Shown here piece after piece: positions 35,501 to 43,642 of a stretch of 64,000 bases of DNA; the first letter of the stretch is position 1; each line of letters opens with the position of its first letter. The notes under the pieces are model-generated. The model saw nothing but the letters and a program-made list of their open reading frames with translations, was not told the origin of the DNA and searched no databases. A program made the position numbers and the translations under genes. Source of the stretch: Mycoplana dimorpha (GTDB lineage Bacteria; Pseudomonadota; Alphaproteobacteria; Rhizobiales; Rhizobiaceae); the NCBI RefSeq assembly GCF_003046475.1, contig NZ_PZZZ01000004.1:347195-411194 (forward strand). Reading direction: 5' to 3'.

Positions 35501-38089
35501 CTGGCCGTCACCACCAGTGTGGGGGCGCTGGAGGACGTCAGCGATAGCGTGGCCCGCCGCATTTCGGACACGCTGGCCGGCCGGACCGCGGAAATCGATC
35601 GCGTCACCGACGAGGCGGCGCACCGCATCGCCGGCACGATCGACGAGCGCACCGACCGCATCGGCGAACGCCTTGCCACCATGGACAAGGCGCTCACGAT
35701 CGGCCTCGAGAACGTCAACCGCACGATCGACGGCAAGGCCGCCGGCCTTGCGCAGACGCTGCGTGAGGCAGTGACGCAGGCGGCCAAGGACATGGACGCC
35801 GAAGCCATCCGCTCGGCCCAGTCGCTCGCCAAGACCGGTGAGGAGTTCGCAAACCTCAGCAACTCCCTGCGCGGCGCGGTTTCCCGTGCGGCCCAGGACA
35901 TGGGCAGCGAAGCGCAGCGTGCCACCGAGGTGATCGCCAAGGTGGGCTCCGAGTTCACCGAAAGCCTCGCCGCCCGCAACGAGGCCTTCGCCCGCTCGGT
36001 CGAGGAAACGACCAGCGCCGTCGTCGGCCGCTTCGCCGAGGTCGAGGGCCGTCTCGAAGGCCACAGCCAGTCGATCCAAAGCGGTCTGTGCGACATCGAC
36101 AAGGCGCTTGAGGCTCGCGGCTCCGCCATCCGCACGACGCTCGACGAGCGCACCCGCGAGCTCAATTCGATGCTCGCCAGCCGCTCTGCCGAACTGTCGC
36201 GGCTGATCGACGAACAGGCACGGCCGCTGATCGACCAGTATGCCGCCACCGGCCGCGACGCCGCCGAGCGCATCACCACGGTAACCCAGGAGAACGTCGA
36301 TCGGCTGCGCTCCGAGAACGAAGCCCTGCTCGACGCCATTTCGGCCCGCACCAGCGACACGCTCGGCGCCATCGCCAGCCGGACGCAGGAGGCGACCAAC
36401 GCCCTCGGCCAGGTCGAATCCAGCCTGCAGAACAGCGTCATGAGCCTGATCGACCGCCTGTCGGGCAGCAGCAATGCGATCGCCACCCTCGTCGGCGATG
36501 CCTCGGCGAGCCTCGCCAAGGTGGACGAGCAACTGACCGCCTCGACCGAGCGCTTCACGGCCTCCGCCGACATGGTCTCCACCACCTCGCGCCTGCTCGA
36601 GGGCAAGATCGACCGCCTGTCGGACATTTCTTCCGGCACGCTGTCGCAGATCGGCGGCATCGTCGGTCGCTTCGAGGAGCATTCCCGGCTGCTGTCGCAG
36701 GCCAACGACCTGCTCGGGGCCGCGCAGTCGAACCTGGTCAGCACGCTGGAAGAGCGCCAGGATGCCCTGCGCTCGCTTTCGGTGGGCCTCGTCCAGCGTT
36801 CCGAGGACATCGAGAACACCATGCGTTCGCTTGAGAACATGGTCGACGACGCCTTCGCCCGTGCCGAGCAGCGGTCGGGCCAGGTCGCAGCCAACCTGCG
36901 CGACGGCATCCAGACCTCCTTCGCCGACGTCGGCCGCCTTCTCGGCGAGACCGAGCAGCGCGCGCAAGCCGCCTCCGCCAGCCTGCGCGAGACGCTTGCC
37001 AACGCAGGCGAGGAAGCCGGCCGGGCGGTCGAGGGCGCCTTTGCGAACGCCGAGGAACGCACCCGCGAGGTGGCGAACCGCCTGCGCGGCAGCGTCGGCG
37101 CAACGCTGTCCGACGTCGACCGGCTCGTCAGCGAAACCGGCCAGAAGTCGGACGCCGTCACCAAGCAGATGGGCGAGACGCTCCGCCAGGCCGTCGACGA
37201 GGCGCTCGGCAAGTTCTCCGGCGCGACGGACGAGATCCGCCGGGCCGCCACCGAGATCCGCCGCGAACTCGACCAGACCCGCACCGAGCTGAAGCGCGGC
37301 GCCTTCGACCTGCCGGAAGAGGCCAAGGAGAACGCCGCCAGCATGCGCCGTGCCGTCACCGAGCAGATCAAGGCGCTGCAGGACCTCTCCGACATCATCG
37401 GCAAGTCCGCCCACAGCCTCGAAGTGTCGAAGCCGGTCGATTACCGCCCGACCGCCGCCCAGACCGTCGCCCAGGCGATCCAGCAGGTCTCCCAGCCGGC
37501 CCAGCCGCGCCAGGAGGACAGCGCCCCCGCACTGCGCGGCACGCTCGGGATCGAGCGCGCTTCGACGCCGCCGAGCCGTGATCCTTCACAGGGCACGCAG
37601 GTGACCGAAGCCGGCCGGGCCGGCGAAGGCGGCGGCTGGATGCGCGACCTGCTGCGCGGCGCCTCGCGCGAGGAGCAGCAGTTCGGCCAGCCGCAGCGGA
37701 CCGAGAGCCAGCCGCAGCGCGCCGCCGACACCCGCAACCCGCACCACGTCGTCGAGTCGCTGAACTCGCTCTCGGTCGACATCGCCAGGGCGATCGATCA
37801 CGATGCCTCGGTCGACCTGTGGCGCCGCTACCAGCGCGGCGAGCGCGACGTCTTCACCCGTCGCCTCTACACGCTGAAGGGCCAGCAGACCTTCGACGAG
37901 ATCAAGCGCAAGTATGAGCGTGAGCCGGAGTTCCGCACCGCCGTCGACCGCTACATCGGCGACTTCGAGAAGCTTTTGGCCGACGTTGCCCGCAACGACC
38001 GCGACAAGGTGTTGACCCAGTCCTACCTGACCTCCGACACCGGCAAGGTCTACACGATGCTCGCCCACGCGGCAGGCCGCTTCAACTGA
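32555..38089 (+). CDS. gpr: Growth Pole Ring protein homologue (GPR/RgsE)
   Basis: This 1844-residue protein matches in plan the apolipoprotein-like GPR of Agrobacterium and RgsE of Sinorhizobium, which form a ring at the growing pole and are needed for polar growth and rod shape. The first 100 residues are Ala/Pro/Lys-rich and cytoplasmic. Two transmembrane segments lie near 104-124 and 136-165. Residues of about 190-1690 are an almost unbroken helical region with an eleven-residue period, for example SRSAELSRLID, then EQARPLIDQYA (about 1210-1235). A conserved compact domain ends the protein (about 1728-1844, with NSLSVDIARAID and LWRRYQRGERDVFTRRLY). It is somewhat shorter than the Agrobacterium protein as I remember it. 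A terminator follows. Confidence 0.88.
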   Translation: MATKKTTESIDDTAFQALEEALKIDFDDLAPAPQANTSKDTTSSAGRDAAAKPAAAQTKPERKSPAPEPAPKSQAFTPANDASRKSPAAILRSIDVRSGRSAIRMAALLSALWVIGGLGIANLLYAPKLWELGSVADLVALPGAIAVIVAIVMPVMLFFAFATMIARAQELRNAARSMAEVALRLSDPETVATDRIMSVGQAVRREVNAMNEGIERTIARATELETLVHSEVNALERSYADNEIRVRALVQELGAEREAIVNHSERIRTTISSANEQLRQDLEQAGETIASRMATSGEAFASMIDTRAAMLMEKSDGATQTISSMLTARTDSLLSMLNSSGLALANEFDNRLDNLSSTLDKQGQALLKQFETRASSLDANTEKLNAALNERARQLNETLIARTREISESLSIGQQAVAGGLEDVIQTMNATLDEKGAQFRQNLKNAVDDTIMDLDLRSGFFDEKLQATIGHVAGAFDQRLADFTEAFDQRAGSLDTKLMESLGRLNETISGGSEAIDGILTTSIERLGSTLTDQSFALTTALGAGQEALEGTLKKHADAVRTSVDGAQDKMRDVMTDAHQRLHISLLDTHEKMQSTLGERTTTLLGGLSEVQDRLERGFGSRADRFVEAIAATEERLTDALDSRTFGFVASLDTAQTRMEEALAGRADEITSAIAASHSRIDGALSERTAALSSMLSEKGGTLEASVRDAATRVETVIADGTQQIGDILSGQVSEFADAFSGRAAEIAGTLSERATALATSLVSTHEQIRSTLDDRITAINAAVNDGRQQLAETLTEQATAMGTSIATSAGMLEMTLEQHEESLRKTIDGSAAALDKRLRDSTGAIAERLESTSDEIAKVADTFGNRLDSSLHGVAARLDGTGSRIESNLGALESRIQHSVEHVSGLVDAAGNRIADTLSGRIGELERAASDASEHISTTVAGSIGDLERASAASSDAINMAISSNLDQLERAAAASSDAIGLAVTTSVGALEDVSDSVARRISDTLAGRTAEIDRVTDEAAHRIAGTIDERTDRIGERLATMDKALTIGLENVNRTIDGKAAGLAQTLREAVTQAAKDMDAEAIRSAQSLAKTGEEFANLSNSLRGAVSRAAQDMGSEAQRATEVIAKVGSEFTESLAARNEAFARSVEETTSAVVGRFAEVEGRLEGHSQSIQSGLCDIDKALEARGSAIRTTLDERTRELNSMLASRSAELSRLIDEQARPLIDQYAATGRDAAERITTVTQENVDRLRSENEALLDAISARTSDTLGAIASRTQEATNALGQVESSLQNSVMSLIDRLSGSSNAIATLVGDASASLAKVDEQLTASTERFTASADMVSTTSRLLEGKIDRLSDISSGTLSQIGGIVGRFEEHSRLLSQANDLLGAAQSNLVSTLEERQDALRSLSVGLVQRSEDIENTMRSLENMVDDAFARAEQRSGQVAANLRDGIQTSFADVGRLLGETEQRAQAASASLRETLANAGEEAGRAVEGAFANAEERTREVANRLRGSVGATLSDVDRLVSETGQKSDAVTKQMGETLRQAVDEALGKFSGATDEIRRAATEIRRELDQTRTELKRGAFDLPEEAKENAASMRRAVTEQIKALQDLSDIIGKSAHSLEVSKPVDYRPTAAQTVAQAIQQVSQPAQPRQEDSAPALRGTLGIERASTPPSRDPSQGTQVTEAGRAGEGGGWMRDLLRGASREEQQFGQPQRTESQPQRAADTRNPHHVVESLNSLSVDIARAIDHDASVDLWRRYQRGERDVFTRRLYTLKGQQTFDEIKRKYEREPEFRTAVDRYIGDFEKLLADVARNDRDKVLTQSYLTSDTGKVYTMLAHAAGRFN

Positions 38090-38111
38090 AGCGACAGGAA
38101 ATGAGAATTGA

Positions 38112-38141
38112 AAGCGGCCGCGAAAGCGGCCGTTTCTGTTT
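38112..38141 (+). terminator. Rho-independent terminator of gpr
   Basis: AAGCGGCCG and CGGCCGTTT form a nine-base stem (one G-T pair) with a CGAAAG loop, followed by CTGTTT. It lies 23 bases after the gpr stop codon. Confidence 0.7.
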
Positions 38142-38191
38142 GCGCCCGGTCGCGCCGGTGAGGGTCGCGTCGGTGATCCGGACCTGCAGCG

Positions 38192-38773
38192 TTAGACCCG
38201 ATCCAGGAACGCTAGCACGCGGCTGGTAAGGAGCGCGGTCGCATCCGCGTCATAGGACGGCAGCGAACTGTCGGCGAAGTAATGCTGGTCGCCGGGGTAG
38301 AGGAACAGCTCCGCGTCCGCGACGTTCTCGACGATCTCGCGGGCGGCGTCGATGTCGCCCTCGCCGACGAAGATCGGGTCGTTGTCCATGCCGTGAACCT
38401 GCACCGGAACGCCGGCTGGCCAGGGCCCGATTGCCCATGCGCCACTGATCGGCAGGCAGGCGTTGAAGAGCAATGCGCCGCGAGCACCGGGCCGCGTCTG
38501 TGCCAGCTTCTGGGCCGGCAGCACACCGAACGAGAACCCGGCATAGACCAGTCCGGCAGGCAGGTCGTCGCCGATGTGCACACCACGTTCCTGCATGGCG
38601 TCGAATCCGACTTCGCCGATGTAGGCGAGCCCCTCGTCGATCGTCTGGAACGTGCGGCCGTCGAACAGGTCCGGGGTGTGCACGATGTGACCGGCGGATC
38701 GCAAGTCCCCGGCGAACGCGCGCACGCCCGGGGTCAGCCCCTGTGCGTGATGGAACATCAAGACCTCGGCCAT
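38192..38773 (-). CDS. Dienelactone hydrolase family protein
   Basis: This 193-residue alpha/beta-hydrolase is of the dienelactone hydrolase type. The nucleophile elbow reads YAGFSFGVLPAQ, with Ser in the place where classical dienelactone hydrolases have Cys. The late Asp and His are in DNDPIFV and PGDQHYFAD. The ATG at 38773 has GGAGG six bases upstream; an upstream start 15 codons earlier is unlikely. The substrate is unknown. The gene stands alone between gpr (convergent) and the Mla operon. Confidence 0.87.
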   Translation of the reverse strand: MAEVLMFHHAQGLTPGVRAFAGDLRSAGHIVHTPDLFDGRTFQTIDEGLAYIGEVGFDAMQERGVHIGDDLPAGLVYAGFSFGVLPAQKLAQTRPGARGALLFNACLPISGAWAIGPWPAGVPVQVHGMDNDPIFVGEGDIDAAREIVENVADAELFLYPGDQHYFADSSLPSYDADATALLTSRVLAFLDRV

Positions 38774-39019
38774 GCGGAACCTCCAATGGTGAGTTTGGTC
38801 GGGCGCAGCTTCGGCCACTCTACAGCCTCATTGCCTCACCGGGAACGATGCGGACACTTTGCACGAGTGGCGGCGATGCCGCCCGCCGCTGACGCCATGG
38901 TTTTCGGCCTGGTGGACCGCCTCTTTGCTAAAAAGTCGATCGCCGCGCCAAAGGGACAGATGCGTATAGCCGACAGCACCGGATAAGCGAGAATGAGCCG
39001 CGGCCGAAATTGGGCGTGG

Positions 39020-39637
39020 TCAGATCGACTTCAACGTCCAGCCGACGATGTCGGCCGTCACCGTTGCAAAGGCGGCGTCGAGACCGGCGATGAAGGCCGG
39101 ACCGCCGGAGCCCTTGACCGGCGCGCTAGCGCGGAAGACATGCTGCGCCTTCACCGTGCCGTTGCGGTCGTTGACGATCTTGGCGAAGATCTCCACCACC
39201 GCGGTGGCCGGGCCGTTGGTCCGGACCTCGAACGTCCGCAGGGTGGTCACCACCTGGTAGTCGATCGCCAGCCCCTCGCCCGGCTTGCCGACGCCGCCGA
39301 GGGCGCCGGTGGTCTCGAAGGCCTGCACCAGCTTCGCCTGGACGATCTTCGGCAGGCTGTCGCTCCACTGGGCGCGTGCGAGATACTGGATTTCCGATGC
39401 CGACGTCCGCACCACCACCTGGTCACCGCCAAGCGCCTTGAGCGCCGTCGGTTCGGTCACGAGGATCTGCTTGTGGCGCGCCGATGGCCCAGAAACCATC
39501 GGGACCGCGGTGAGGCTGAACGTGTCGTTCACCGCCTTCGTGTTGCCGCAGGCCGAAAGCGCCGACGCGGCCACGACCAAGATCGCGGTCCTTGTCGCCC
39601 ATCCGTGTCCCTGCCGCGCCATCCCCGCCCCTGCCAT
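39020..39637 (-). CDS. PqiC/ABC-transport auxiliary lipoprotein
   Basis: This 205-residue lipoprotein has a signal peptide with the lipobox LSAC near residue 30, so the mature protein starts with a lipidated Cys. The body fits the PqiC/DUF330 family (ABC-type transport auxiliary component): YLARAQWSDSLPKIVQAKLVQAFE in context, and VVTTLRTFEV followed by a beta-strand pair. In other bacteria PqiC is the outer-membrane partner of an MCE protein. It is the last gene on the strand after the MCE, ATPase and permease genes, separated from the MCE gene by 397 bases. The start may also be the ATG at 39622. Confidence 0.85.
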   Translation of the reverse strand: MAGAGMARQGHGWATRTAILVVAASALSACGNTKAVNDTFSLTAVPMVSGPSARHKQILVTEPTALKALGGDQVVVRTSASEIQYLARAQWSDSLPKIVQAKLVQAFETTGALGGVGKPGEGLAIDYQVVTTLRTFEVRTNGPATAVVEIFAKIVNDRNGTVKAQHVFRASAPVKGSGGPAFIAGLDAAFATVTADIVGWTLKSI

Positions 39638-40034
39638 GCTGTGCGAATCTCTTTGAGATACAATCTGTAGCAGCGGCCCGCCCGGCTGTCACCGCCGGCT
39701 AGGTCCACAACAGGCCGGAACGCCGAACGCTTCCACCGCTGTGGGCTTGCGGCCACAGTGGTTGCCAAATCGCGGAACAGGTTTGGGGAGCGCCGTTCAC
39801 AAACGGAAATCGATGACGGGATGCGCAGACGAGGCGATCGCGTCTGGCCGGAGCGGATTATCCGCAACACGGACGTTCGAAGGGAAAGATCAAGCTGGCC
39901 CGCCGGAGCTGAAGTCGGCAGCCACTTCCCAGACGGCTGCAGCGATAACCTCGCCAGCGCGCTTCGCCAGCCCTTGCGCGGGGACGCGTCGGCTTAGAGC
40001 CATCGGAATGGCTTCATGTGAGCCCTTGCTTGCT
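39638..40034. other. Gap within the lipid-transport gene group
   Basis: This 397-base gap lies between the MCE gene and the lipoprotein gene. Frames on both strands lack family similarity and codon bias is poor. The lipoprotein gene may have its own promoter here, but I see no convincing one. Confidence 0.45.
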
Positions 40035-41405
40035 CTAGCGGCGCGCCCGGCCGTCGTAGGTCTTCACCGTCTCGCCACCGAACAGGAGCCGGCTCGGGTT
40101 CTTGTCGAAGTTGGAAATCGTCCCCTGCAAGCTCTGCACCGCCTGCCGCGTCTCGCCGACCAGCGCCTCGACGTCGCGCAGCCCGCCGCCGGAGAAGCGC
40201 TGCAGGTTGTCGGCGATCGGGCCGATGCGGGCGTTCAGCGTGTCGGCCGCCTGCTTGAAGGACTGCAGCGTCGCCTTCGCGTCCGCAAACAGCGATGCCG
40301 AATCGCCCTTGCCGAGGAAGTCGTCGAGCTTGGCGAGAACGCCGTCGACGCGGCTCGAGGCCGCGTTCAACTTGCTCGCCATCTGCCGGAAATCGGTCAG
40401 CGTCTGGTCGATGTCGTCCTTGCGCGCGCCGAGCGTGTCCGCGACGCCCTTGACCGAGGCGACCGCCTTGCGTGCGTCGGCGCTCGCGGCGTTGATGTCG
40501 TTGATCGTGAGTTCCACCTTCTGAGCATCGACGGCGGCGATCAGACTGTCGACCTTGTCCAGCGTCGCGGTCGCACTCCTGCCGACCGTCTCGAAGGTTT
40601 GCGCCGTCTGCTTGAAGCTTTCGATCGTGCCCTTCACGTCGCCGGACGCCGAAGCAAGGTCGTTGGTCACCTTCTCCACGTTCGAGACGACGCGGTCGAC
40701 CTTCTTGGCGTCCACGGCCTTCACTAGCGAATCGATCGCCGCCATCGTCGAATCGAGCCGACCCGACAGGCCGGTGAACGTATCGGAAAGGCCTCCGACG
40801 CTCTGCAGGAACTTGTCGATATTGCCCGAATTGCGCGTGAGCGCGTCGCTGAATATCTCCGCATTGCGGATCGTGGCCGTCAGCGGTCCGCGTGCATCGG
40901 CGACGAAGCCGTGGACCTCGGAGATCGCATCGTCGGCGCGCTTCAGGATCTTGTCGGCGGTGGCCAGAAGGTTGGTCACGCTCGACTGTTCGGCAACGAG
41001 CACGGCCGTGCCTTCGGTCTCCAGAGCCTGCTTCAGGATGTTCTTGTCCTCGGTCCTGCCGCCGGAAAGCTCGATATAGGCCGCACCGGTCAGTCCCTGC
41101 ACTTCGAGCACGGCGGACGTCGACTGCTTCACCGGCGCCTCGGTCGAGACCTCCGTCAGGGCGATCGAGTAGCGCGGGTCGTCGGAATCGATGGCAAGGC
41201 TGCGCACCGAGCCGACCGGGATGCCGTTGAAGCGCACCGGTGCGCCGACGCTGAGACCGGCAGCGGAGCCGGGGATGCGGATGGCCAGCGGCGCCATCTC
41301 GCCGCTGCGGCCATATTGCGACATCCAGTAGACGAAGCCGAAGGCAGCGGCGATGACGACAAGCGTGAAGAAGCCGACGATCGCGTAGTTGGCCTTTGTT
41401 TCCAT
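40035..41405 (-). CDS. mlaD: MCE family (MlaD-like) lipid-transport protein
   Basis: This 456-residue protein has one N-terminal transmembrane helix (about residues 8-27) and one MCE domain (about 38-118, with GLSVGAPVRFNGIPVGSV). The remaining 330 residues form a long helical needle with repeats of the type VDSLVKAVDAKKVDRVVSN in context. MCE proteins carry phospholipids or other lipids between the membranes. The length, much more than Escherichia coli MlaD, suggests a tube or needle that spans the periplasm. The ATG at 41405 gives METKANYAIVGFF, the usual opening of rhizobial members. It follows the ATPase gene on the same strand by 143 bases. Confidence 0.92.
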   Translation of the reverse strand: METKANYAIVGFFTLVVIAAAFGFVYWMSQYGRSGEMAPLAIRIPGSAAGLSVGAPVRFNGIPVGSVRSLAIDSDDPRYSIALTEVSTEAPVKQSTSAVLEVQGLTGAAYIELSGGRTEDKNILKQALETEGTAVLVAEQSSVTNLLATADKILKRADDAISEVHGFVADARGPLTATIRNAEIFSDALTRNSGNIDKFLQSVGGLSDTFTGLSGRLDSTMAAIDSLVKAVDAKKVDRVVSNVEKVTNDLASASGDVKGTIESFKQTAQTFETVGRSATATLDKVDSLIAAVDAQKVELTINDINAASADARKAVASVKGVADTLGARKDDIDQTLTDFRQMASKLNAASSRVDGVLAKLDDFLGKGDSASLFADAKATLQSFKQAADTLNARIGPIADNLQRFSGGGLRDVEALVGETRQAVQSLQGTISNFDKNPSRLLFGGETVKTYDGRARR

Positions 41406-41548
41406 GTCTTTCCAGTCCATCCGCAACCGTCGGCGCGCCAGCGGCGCATGCCCGACATCCGAAAACCGAGTGCTGTGCCGGGAATCGTACCCGGCCGCAG
41501 CGATTCAACCCCACCCCGACGCGTGCGTCCAGCCGAAGTGGTCCCGCC

Positions 41549-42346
41549 CTACGACCTCACGATCGCACGCGCCCGCTTTCCCTGGAAATAAGACTGCACC
41601 CAGGGATCGTCGCAGGCCAGCATGTCCTCGATCGTGCCTTCGACCAGCACCTTCTTGTTTCCGAGCACGGCAATCCGGTCGCAGACCGAAAACAGGCTGT
41701 CGAGGTCGTGCGTCACCATATAGACCGTCAGCCCGAGCGTGTCTCGCAACTTGACGATCAGCTCGTCGAACTCGGCCGCGCCGATCGGATCAAGGCCGGA
41801 TGTCGGCTCGTCGAGGAAGACGAGATCGGGATCGAGCGCCAGCGCGCGTGCCAGCGCCGCCCGCTTGATCATGCCGCCCGACAGCTCCGAGGGGAACTTG
41901 TCGGCGGCCTCCGGCGCAAGTCCGACCAGCTCGACCTTCAGGCGCGCAAGCTCGTCCATCATCGACTGCGGCAGGTCGAGATATTCGCGCATCGGTACCT
42001 GGATGTTCTCGCGCACCGTTAGCGCCGAGAACAGCGCGCCGTGCTGGAACAGCACGCCCAGGCGCATGTCGAGCGCCACCCGCTCCGCATCGCTGATCCG
42101 GTCGAAGTCGGCCCCGAGGATCCTGATGCTCCCGGAGCGGCGCGGCAGCAGCCGCAGCACGGTGCGCATCAGCACCGACTTTCCGGATCCGGAGGCGCCG
42201 ACGAAGCCCAGTATCTCGCCGCGATAGATGTCGAGGTTGAGCCGGTCGAGCACCAGATGATCGCCGAACCCGACGGTCAGGTCCTTGACCGACAGGACGA
42301 CCTCCCTGCCCTTTGCCGCACCGCTGTCCATCACCGTCCCGTCCAT
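41549..42346 (-). CDS. mlaF: MlaF-like ABC transporter ATPase
   Basis: This 265-residue ATPase would power lipid transfer by the MlaE-like permease. Walker A is GASGSGKS at residues 50-57, the Q-loop QHGALFS is near 101, the signature LSGGM near 155, and Walker B LVFLDEPTSGLD near 175. The H-loop is VTHDLDS. The FQHGALF segment is typical of the MlaF group. Its ATG shares one base with the stop codon of the permease gene (TGATG), so the two are translationally coupled. Confidence 0.94.
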   Translation of the reverse strand: MDGTVMDSGAAKGREVVLSVKDLTVGFGDHLVLDRLNLDIYRGEILGFVGASGSGKSVLMRTVLRLLPRRSGSIRILGADFDRISDAERVALDMRLGVLFQHGALFSALTVRENIQVPMREYLDLPQSMMDELARLKVELVGLAPEAADKFPSELSGGMIKRAALARALALDPDLVFLDEPTSGLDPIGAAEFDELIVKLRDTLGLTVYMVTHDLDSLFSVCDRIAVLGNKKVLVEGTIEDMLACDDPWVQSYFQGKRARAIVRS

Positions 42347-43497
42347 CAGAAATCGATCGCCGCATAGAACATGGCGAACAGGCCGTCCATCAGGATGACG
42401 ACGAAGATGGACTTCACGACCGACGTCGTCACATGCCGGCCGAGCGACTCGGCGCTTCCCCCGACCTTCAGCCCCTCCACCGAGGCGACAATGCCGATGA
42501 CCAGAGCCATGAACGGCGCCTTGATCATCCCCGAGACGATGGTCGAAAGATCGATCGCCTCGCGCAGGCGCGCCATGAAGGTGTCGTAGGTGATGCCCGA
42601 ATAGGCGTTGGCCACCACAGCTGCGCCGACGAGCGCTGCGAAGTTTGCGATAATGGTCAGAAGCGGCAGGGCGACCGTCAGCGCCACCAGCCGCGGGAAC
42701 ACCAGCACGCCGACCGGCGACAGTCCCATCACCTTCAGCGCGTCGATCTCCTCGCGCATCTTCATCGAGCCGACTTCGGCGGTGATCGCGCTGCCGGATC
42801 GGCCGGCGATCATGATGGCCGTCAGCAGCACGCCGATCTCGCGCAACTGCAGGATACCGACCAGGTCGACGACGAACACCTCGGCACCGAAATACCGCAG
42901 CTGGAAGGCACCCTGCTGGGCGATGATCGCACCGATCAGGAACGACATCAGCATGATGATCGGCACGGCCTTCACGCCCATCTGATCGATCTGGTTGACG
43001 ATCGCCGCAGGTGAGACGCCGCTGTGCCGGCCGAGCTTCATCTGCGCGCCGCGCACCGCCGAGCCGAGGATGAACATCGCCGCGATGACGTCGTCCCACG
43101 CATCTGCGACGGTCCTGCCGATCGGCGCCAGCAGGCGCACGAGAAGGCTGTCGGCGCGCCGGCCATTCCGCGGCTGCGGCAACTCCTCCGGGAGCGACCG
43201 GATCAGGTCCGAGAAGCGGCCCTGCGGGTCGATGAGGCTGATATCTGCGCCCGCCCGCTGCCGCTCGGCGATCGTCTGGCGGATGAGCCAGGCCCCGGCG
43301 GTGTCCATGCCTTCGATCGCGCTGAGATCGAGCTGCAGCGGCAGGCTGGACCTGCCGCCTGCCACCGCATCCAGCTTGCTTTTCGCGGCAACCGCGGTCT
43401 GCGCCCGCCAGGCCCCGGACAGCCGCCACACCTCGCCGTTCCCCTGCGGGTGCATGGCGACGTCGATTCTAGCGGGTGCGATGGTCACGGAATTCAA
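42346..43497 (-). CDS. mlaE: MlaE-like permease with N-terminal STAS domain
   Basis: This 383-residue protein joins two parts. Residues of about 20-110 form a STAS domain (LQLDLSAIEGMDTAGAWLIR in context), which in Escherichia coli is the separate protein MlaB. Residues of about 125-383 form the MlaE permease with five to six transmembrane helices, the GRSGSAITAEVGSM motif and the MREEIDALKVMGLSP coupling helix. It is the first gene of the operon. The start is a TTG with GGGAAGAG ten bases upstream; GTG three codons later is an alternative. Confidence 0.93.
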   Translation of the reverse strand: MNSVTIAPARIDVAMHPQGNGEVWRLSGAWRAQTAVAAKSKLDAVAGGRSSLPLQLDLSAIEGMDTAGAWLIRQTIAERQRAGADISLIDPQGRFSDLIRSLPEELPQPRNGRRADSLLVRLLAPIGRTVADAWDDVIAAMFILGSAVRGAQMKLGRHSGVSPAAIVNQIDQMGVKAVPIIMLMSFLIGAIIAQQGAFQLRYFGAEVFVVDLVGILQLREIGVLLTAIMIAGRSGSAITAEVGSMKMREEIDALKVMGLSPVGVLVFPRLVALTVALPLLTIIANFAALVGAAVVANAYSGITYDTFMARLREAIDLSTIVSGMIKAPFMALVIGIVASVEGLKVGGSAESLGRHVTTSVVKSIFVVILMDGLFAMFYAAIDF

Positions 43498-43642
43498 TTC
43501 TGTTGCTCTTCCCGGACGATGCAGGCGAATGTGATAGGAACCGTTGAATGCGACTCATACCGGCTCGGCCGTGATCTGTCACCGACAGAAGCCGGAACCG
43601 GGCGCGCATCGGCCCGAAAAACAGCTACGGAGCGGAACGAAC

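Noticed and set aside
32522-37414. Minus-strand open frame of 1630 codons opposite gpr
   Set aside because: It is the mirror of a long Ala/Glu/Arg-rich helical gene at high GC, which leaves the opposite strand free of stops. It has no family similarity and the plus-strand protein is clearly real.
32555-38089. gpr as a tandem-repeat expansion or assembly artefact
   Set aside because: The eleven-residue blocks share a pattern of hydrophobic positions but the DNA units differ from each other, so they are not recent tandem copies.
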